Positions 62,916 through 64,000 of a DNA stretch of 64,000 bases are shown piece by piece. The stretch is taken from the NCBI RefSeq assembly GCF_030689645.1, contig NZ_JAUYFU010000059.1, forward strand, positions 1 through 64,000, in the 5' to 3' direction. The notes beneath the pieces are model-generated. The model did no database searches and was not told the origin of the DNA. It worked only from the letters and a program-made list of their open reading frames with translations. This DNA comes from Humidesulfovibrio sp. (lineage in GTDB: Bacteria; Desulfobacterota; Desulfovibrionia; Desulfovibrionales; Desulfovibrionaceae). Each line of letters begins with the position of its first letter. The first letter of the stretch is position 1. The translations under genes and the position numbers were made by a program.

Positions 62916-64000
62916 ATGCGACCCACCACCAATGCCCTGGCCGCTCTGGCCACGGCTCTTGTGGCCCTGGCTGCGGCCGTGGCCCTGAACTTCGTCTTCT
63001 GGTGGGCCCAGGGCCGCCCGCAGGATATTCCCGACGCCAAGACCCCGCGCATCAAGAGCGCCTCCTTCAGCCCGTACCGGGTGGGGCAAAGCCCCTTTGG
63101 CGCGTCCTTCACGCGGGGGCAACTGGAAGAGGACATGGCCGTGGCGGCCAAGCACTTTGACCGCATCCGCACCTATTCCAACACCAACCAGTTCGCGCCG
63201 GTGCCGGAGCTGGCCCAAAAGCACGGGCTCAAGGTCATCCTGGGGGCCTGGGTTGGGGCCAATCTGGAGTCCAACGAGAAGGAAATCGCCGGGCTCATCA
63301 AGGCCGCCAACGACTATCCCGACACGGTGGAGCGCGTTGTTGTGGGCAACGAGGTGCTGCTGCGCCGCGAGATCACCCCGGAGCTGCTCATCGACTACAT
63401 CCGCAGGGTCAAGGCCGCCATCAAGCAGCCCGTGACCTACGCTGACGTATGGGAATTTTGGCTATTGTACCCGCAGGTGGCCAAGGAGGTGGACTCCCTG
63501 ACCATCCATGTGCTGCCTTACTGGGAGAACAACCCAACTCCCCTCGACCACATTGTTGAGCACATGCTGCATGCCCACGCCGCAATTGCCCGGGCCTACC
63601 CCGGCAAGCCCATCCTCATCGGCGAAATTGGCTGGCCCAGCGCAGGCCGCGTGCGCCAGGGCGCGGTGCCCGGCCTCGTGGCCCAGGCCCGCTTCGTGCG
63701 CCAGATCATCAACACCGCCGAAGAGCAGAACATCGACTTCAACCTGTTCGAGCTCTTCGACGAGCCCTGGAAGTTCGGGCAGGAAGGCACGGTTGGCGGC
63801 AACTGGGGCATCATCGACGTAAACCGCCACATCAAGTTTCCCCTGACCGGGCCAGTGAGCGAGAAGCCATACTGGCCCAAAGCCTTCCTGGCGTCCTCGG
63901 CCTTCGCCGCCCTGCTGGCGGGCCTGGCCCTGCGCCTGCGGCCCCCGCGCGGCTTCAGCCGCACCGCGCTCCTGTGCCTGGCGGCCCAGAGCCTGGCCAC
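62916..64000 (+). CDS. GH17-like beta-1,3-glucan glycosidase/glucosyltransferase, membrane-anchored (3' end outside window)
   Basis: 361 residues are seen before the window ends; ATG with GGAGG 5 nt upstream. TM helix at about 8-30, then a GH17-type barrel with RIRTYSN, catalytic acid/base Glu146 in VVVGNEVLLR and nucleophile Glu237 in LIGEIGWPSAG, FELFDEPWK and GGNWGIID. A second hydrophobic segment starts near 315. In proteobacteria such proteins often continue into a membrane GT2 domain that makes beta-1,3-glucans (NdvB/NdvC-like). The domain after 361 is not visible. Confidence 0.88.
   Translation, partial: MRPTTNALAALATALVALAAAVALNFVFWWAQGRPQDIPDAKTPRIKSASFSPYRVGQSPFGASFTRGQLEEDMAVAAKHFDRIRTYSNTNQFAPVPELAQKHGLKVILGAWVGANLESNEKEIAGLIKAANDYPDTVERVVVGNEVLLRREITPELLIDYIRRVKAAIKQPVTYADVWEFWLLYPQVAKEVDSLTIHVLPYWENNPTPLDHIVEHMLHAHAAIARAYPGKPILIGEIGWPSAGRVRQGAVPGLVAQARFVRQIINTAEEQNIDFNLFELFDEPWKFGQEGTVGGNWGIIDVNRHIKFPLTGPVSEKPYWPKAFLASSAFAALLAGLALRLRPPRGFSRTALLCLAAQSLA

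Overview
The window is about 64 kb of high-GC chromosome. Its mix of hybrid sensor kinases, c-di-GMP proteins, DUF268/FkbM/TylF-type tailoring enzymes and a two-partner secretion pair suggests a Desulfovibrio-like sulfate reducer (Desulfovibrionales). No taxonomic marker gene is present, so this is an inference from protein style only.

Layout. (1) 1-10 kb, signalling: a 5'-cut hybrid histidine kinase; a membrane spermidine-synthase-like protein; a histidine kinase lacking a receiver next to a receiver-PAS-GGDEF-EAL protein; and a degenerate EAL protein. (2) 10.1-13.1 kb, an acyl-CoA thioesterase divergent from two exported enzymes: a protein-isoaspartate methyltransferase homologue and a PHB-depolymerase/feruloyl-esterase-like hydrolase. 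(3) 13.2-15.7 kb, an SxtJ / DUF5989 / carbamoyltransferase triad. (4) 16-39.9 kb, one long plus-strand operon-like run of about 20 genes for a heavily decorated glycan. It holds four related GT-B-like glycosyltransferases, seven methyltransferases, an epimerase, a UDP-galactopyranose-mutase-like flavoprotein, a DegT aminotransferase, a CMP-sugar synthetase, two radical SAM enzymes, an SGNH-like enzyme, a formyltransferase-GNAT fusion and a 38-residue protein. A convergent DUF268 methyltransferase follows. No flippase, polymerase, ABC exporter or lipid-linked initiating transferase is seen, so cytosolic assembly (for example on flagellin) is the best guess.

(5) 41.3-51.7 kb, an island-like insertion at tRNA-Phe. 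A damaged ~90 bp copy of the tRNA 3' half plus its terminator lies at 41293-41382; the intact tRNA-Phe lies at 51629-51704. Between them are only a 2673-residue FhaB-like exoprotein and its FhaC/ShlB-type transporter. (6) 51.8-57.2 kb: a small FlgM-like protein, a CgeB-type glycosyltransferase, an orphan phage major-capsid gene with a small phage-structural partner, and a UTP-glucose-1-phosphate uridylyltransferase. (7) 57.3-64 kb: an EAL-HDOD protein followed by a 1052-residue coiled-coil kinase-like protein that lacks the phosphoacceptor His, a divergent PAS-GGDEF protein, and a GH17-type glucan enzyme cut by the window end.

The most unusual points are a recurring small Rossmann-like module found in eight otherwise unrelated enzymes of the glycan locus; the isolated capsid gene pair with no other phage genes; and the TPS pair bracketed by tRNA-Phe repeats.
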